From contig CAZRZN010000208.1 of assembly GCA_964604565.1 (NCBI GenBank), forward strand, positions 1 through 7,877: a stretch of DNA of 7,877 nt. The letters run 5' to 3'. The notes beneath the pieces were generated by a model that was given only the letters and a program-made list of their open reading frames with translations, was not told the DNA's origin and did not search any database. Positions 6,448 to 7,877 of the stretch are shown piece by piece. The translations under genes and the position numbers were made by a program. This stretch comes from CAZRZN01 sp964604565 (GTDB lineage Bacteria > Pseudomonadota > Alphaproteobacteria > Rhodobacterales > Rhodobacteraceae). The number at the start of each line of letters is the position of its first letter. Position 1 is the first letter of the stretch.

Positions 6448-6476
6448 TTGCAATGATCGCTTGCATTGTCTCAAAT
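6448..6476 (+). promoter_or_regulatory. Candidate promoter of the cold-shock/DUF192 operon
   Basis: TTGCAA (6448-6453) and TCAAAT (6471-6476) are spaced by exactly 17 nt, and each matches the sigma70 consensus at four of six positions. A start near 6483 would give a leader of about 33 nt to the TTG start at 6516 and would exclude the upstream in-frame ATG at 6453. A near-perfect direct repeat, CTTGCAATG (6447-6455) and CTTGCATTG (6460-6468), overlaps the promoter. Confidence 0.3.
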
Positions 6477-6515
6477 CGGAACCCTGAAATTCGTGTGGCA
6501 CGGTTGGGAACTGCT

Positions 6516-7043
6516 TTGACAGAGTACGATGAGGATAAGACCACGGTCGCTGGCAAGGTGAAGTGGTTCGATCCGGTCAAGGGTTTTGGATTTGTGATAT
6601 CCGACGACGGTGGACCGGATATTCTGCTTCATGCCAACGTGCTGCGCAATTTCGGTCAGGGATCCGTTGCCGACGGGGCAGAGATAGAGATTGCCGTGCA
6701 GCGCACCGAAAGAGGCACGCAGGCGGTTCAGGTCCTGTCCATCACGCCGCCGCCGATCCCCGACGCCGCGCCGTTGGCCGATTTCGAGGATATCGATCCC
6801 GAAACGATGGCGCAGGTCGCGCTTGAACCCGCGCGGGTCAAATGGTTCGACAAGGCCAAGGGTTTCGGGTTTGCAAATGTGTTCGGAAAGCCCGAAGATG
6901 TGTTCCTACATATCGAGGTCCTGCGCCGCTCTGGACTCGCGGATCTGCAACCGGGCGAAGCCCTTGCGATCCGTGTCGTCGATGGCAAGCGCGGACGCAT
7001 GGCAATGGAAGTGAACGCATGGGAAAGCGCCTTGTCGCGTTGA
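6516..7043 (+). CDS. Two-domain cold-shock protein (175 aa, probable TTG start)
   Basis: A cytoplasmic single-stranded nucleic acid-binding protein with two cold-shock domains in tandem. Domain 1 (about residues 11-76) opens with GKVKWFDPVKGFGFV, which holds RNP1 at 22-27; the RNP2-like DILLH is at 35-39. Domain 2 (about 106-169) opens with ARVKWFDKAKGFGFA, with RNP1 at 115-120 and DVFLH at 128-132. A proline- and acid-rich linker of about 30 residues joins them. Single-domain Csp proteins have about 70 aa; the tandem form is, from memory, common in alphaproteobacteria. TTG at 6516 is preferred because the sequence TEYDEDKTTVAGKVKWFD that follows resembles the start of related proteins. An in-frame ATG at 6453 would add 21 residues but has no ribosome-binding site, and the GGGA before the TTG is itself weak. 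The 3' end overlaps the DUF192 gene by 25 nt. The role is probably RNA chaperone or stress response, unproven. Confidence 0.88.
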   Translation: MTEYDEDKTTVAGKVKWFDPVKGFGFVISDDGGPDILLHANVLRNFGQGSVADGAEIEIAVQRTERGTQAVQVLSITPPPIPDAAPLADFEDIDPETMAQVALEPARVKWFDKAKGFGFANVFGKPEDVFLHIEVLRRSGLADLQPGEALAIRVVDGKRGRMAMEVNAWESALSR

Positions 7044-7756
7044 GTTTTGTTGCCGCGCTATCGGCGTGGCCAGCATGGGGTCAGGAAGACGGGGCGGACG
7101 ATCCGACCCTCTCTGAGGTGCCACCGGTCGCGGGGGAATCGGCCTCCGACGCGGCGCCGGACGAGGCCGCGGTTGCGCAGACGCCTGTCACCGGCAATGC
7201 GGACTCCGCGGACGTCGCATCGGAGGCTCCGACCAATGAAGATCCGCAGGCCGAAGATGCGCCGGCGGTCGATCCCATCCTGCCGATCGGAGACGAGCCG
7301 ATCGCAGAGGCCGAGGTTGATCCTTCGGCGGCGCCGGATCCGGATAACCGGGTCGGCGATTGCCGGGCCGACACGGTCTATGTGCGTGGCGGGTTCGGAA
7401 AGGCGCGCTTTACCGTGGACGTGGCCAACACTGCGGCGGAACGGGCGCAGGGCCTCATGAATGTCGAGTCGATGCCGGCGAGCAAGGGGATGCTGTTTGT
7501 CTATCCGGCGCCGCAGCCTGTCGCCTTCTGGATGAAGAACACGCTGATCCCGCTGGACATGATCTTTGCCGATGGCCGCGGCGTCGTGGTCAAGGTGCAC
7601 GACAGTGCGGTTCCGGGGGATCTGACCTCGATTCCCGGCGGTGATCAGGTCCAGTTCGTGCTTGAGATCAATGGCGGCATGGCCGGGATGCTGGGGATTT
7701 CCGAGGGCGCGGAACTGCGCCATCCGTCGGTGCGTCGTGCGGCGTGGCCCTGCTGA
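7019..7756 (+). CDS. Secreted DUF192-family protein with long acidic linker (245 aa)
   Basis: A predicted periplasmic protein of unknown function. A Sec signal peptide is visible: MGKR, a hydrophobic stretch VALSFVAALSA, and likely cleavage after AWG at residue 21; there is no lipobox. Residues 22-110 are low complexity with 24 Asp/Glu and no Lys or Arg. The DUF192 domain covers about residues 119-238 and has the family motifs AQGLMNVESMPASKGMLFVY (143-162), FWMKNTLIPLDMIF (170-183) and VLEINGG (214-220). The domain itself is of ordinary size; the linker makes the protein longer than the roughly 150-170 aa usual for the family. The ATG is chosen for GGAAG 7 nt upstream and for the signal peptide. 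It overlaps the cold-shock gene by 25 nt in another frame, so the two are co-transcribed. Only two cysteines occur, Cys115 and the C-terminal residue Cys245. Confidence 0.92.
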   Translation: MGKRLVALSFVAALSAWPAWGQEDGADDPTLSEVPPVAGESASDAAPDEAAVAQTPVTGNADSADVASEAPTNEDPQAEDAPAVDPILPIGDEPIAEAEVDPSAAPDPDNRVGDCRADTVYVRGGFGKARFTVDVANTAAERAQGLMNVESMPASKGMLFVYPAPQPVAFWMKNTLIPLDMIFADGRGVVVKVHDSAVPGDLTSIPGGDQVQFVLEINGGMAGMLGISEGAELRHPSVRRAAWPC

Positions 7757-7775
7757 CGATTTGGTCTTTTCAAGG

Positions 7776-7800
7776 CGGCCCTATGCGGATAGACGGGCCG
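7776..7800. repeat. Short inverted repeat between the DUF192 gene and tRNA-Pro
   Basis: Arms CGGCCC (7776-7781) and GGGCCG (7795-7800) could form a 6-bp stem with a 13-nt loop, ending 5 nt before the tRNA. There is no U-tract, so it is a poor terminator for the upstream gene. The 49-nt gap holds no convincing promoter, so the tRNA may be read through from the upstream operon or use a weak promoter that I cannot recognise. Confidence 0.3.
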
Positions 7801-7805
7801 GGTGT

Positions 7806-7877
7806 CGGGGCGTGGCGCAGCTTGGTAGCGCGTCTGTTTTGGGTACAGAAGGTCGTGAGTTCGAATCTCGCCGCCCC
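7806..7877 (+). tRNA. tRNA-Pro (anticodon TGG), 3' end cut by window edge
   Basis: The cloverleaf folds fully by eye. The acceptor 5' strand is CGGGGCG (7806-7812), paired with CGCCCC at 7872-7877; the last acceptor base, discriminator and CCA lie beyond the window. The D stem is GCGC/GCGC. The anticodon stem TCTGT/ACAGA encloses the loop TTTGGGT, with TGG at positions 34-36 reading proline CCN codons (CCA best). The T stem GTGAG/CTCGC has one G-T pair and encloses TTCGAAT. C at position 1, rather than G, is typical of bacterial tRNA-Pro. Confidence 0.95.

Noticed and set aside
1..7877. Mobile element, CRISPR array, defence or biosynthetic system
   Set aside because: No transposase, integrase, regular direct-repeat array or clustered accessory genes were seen. 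Every protein-coding gene falls in a known conserved family with uniform composition.

Overview
This window looks like an ordinary chromosomal housekeeping segment from a high-GC alphaproteobacterium, most likely of the Rhodobacteraceae (Roseobacter-type). The support is the third-position-GC-rich coding, the ppiD-trpE junction, a two-domain cold-shock protein overlapping a DUF192 gene, and protein sequences that resemble that family from memory. No database search was possible, so genus and species are not assigned. I see no transposase, phage gene, CRISPR array, toxin-antitoxin pair or defence locus.

Layout, minus strand, read right to left in transcription order: fabI (5555-4749) and a LysE-family exporter (4743-4141) are separated by 5 nt and probably form one operon. 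After a 182-nt gap comes gpt, xanthine phosphoribosyltransferase (3958-3455). A 165-nt gap with a strong hairpin follows. Then come a class I/II aminotransferase (3289-2093), a PpiD/SurA-like periplasmic chaperone (2063-216) and the first 70 codons of trpE (211 to the window edge). Gaps of 29 and 4 nt suggest the last three are co-transcribed.

Plus strand: pdxH (5703-6308) is divergent from fabI across a 147-nt shared promoter region. After a 207-nt gap rich in inverted repeats come a two-domain cold-shock protein (about 6516-7043) and a secreted DUF192 protein (7019-7756) that overlaps it by 25 nt. A tRNA-Pro(TGG) starts at 7806 and runs into the right edge.

The genes cover fatty-acid elongation (FabI), purine salvage (Gpt), PLP supply (PdxH) and use (aminotransferase), tryptophan synthesis (TrpE) and envelope protein folding (PpiD). 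They do not form one pathway. The points most worth a second look are the apparent loss of both parvulin histidines and the three-fold repeat in PpiD, the long basic-residue-free acidic linker in the DUF192 protein, the non-ATG start of the cold-shock gene, and the symmetric elements in the gaps. I found no convincing evidence for a new multi-gene system.
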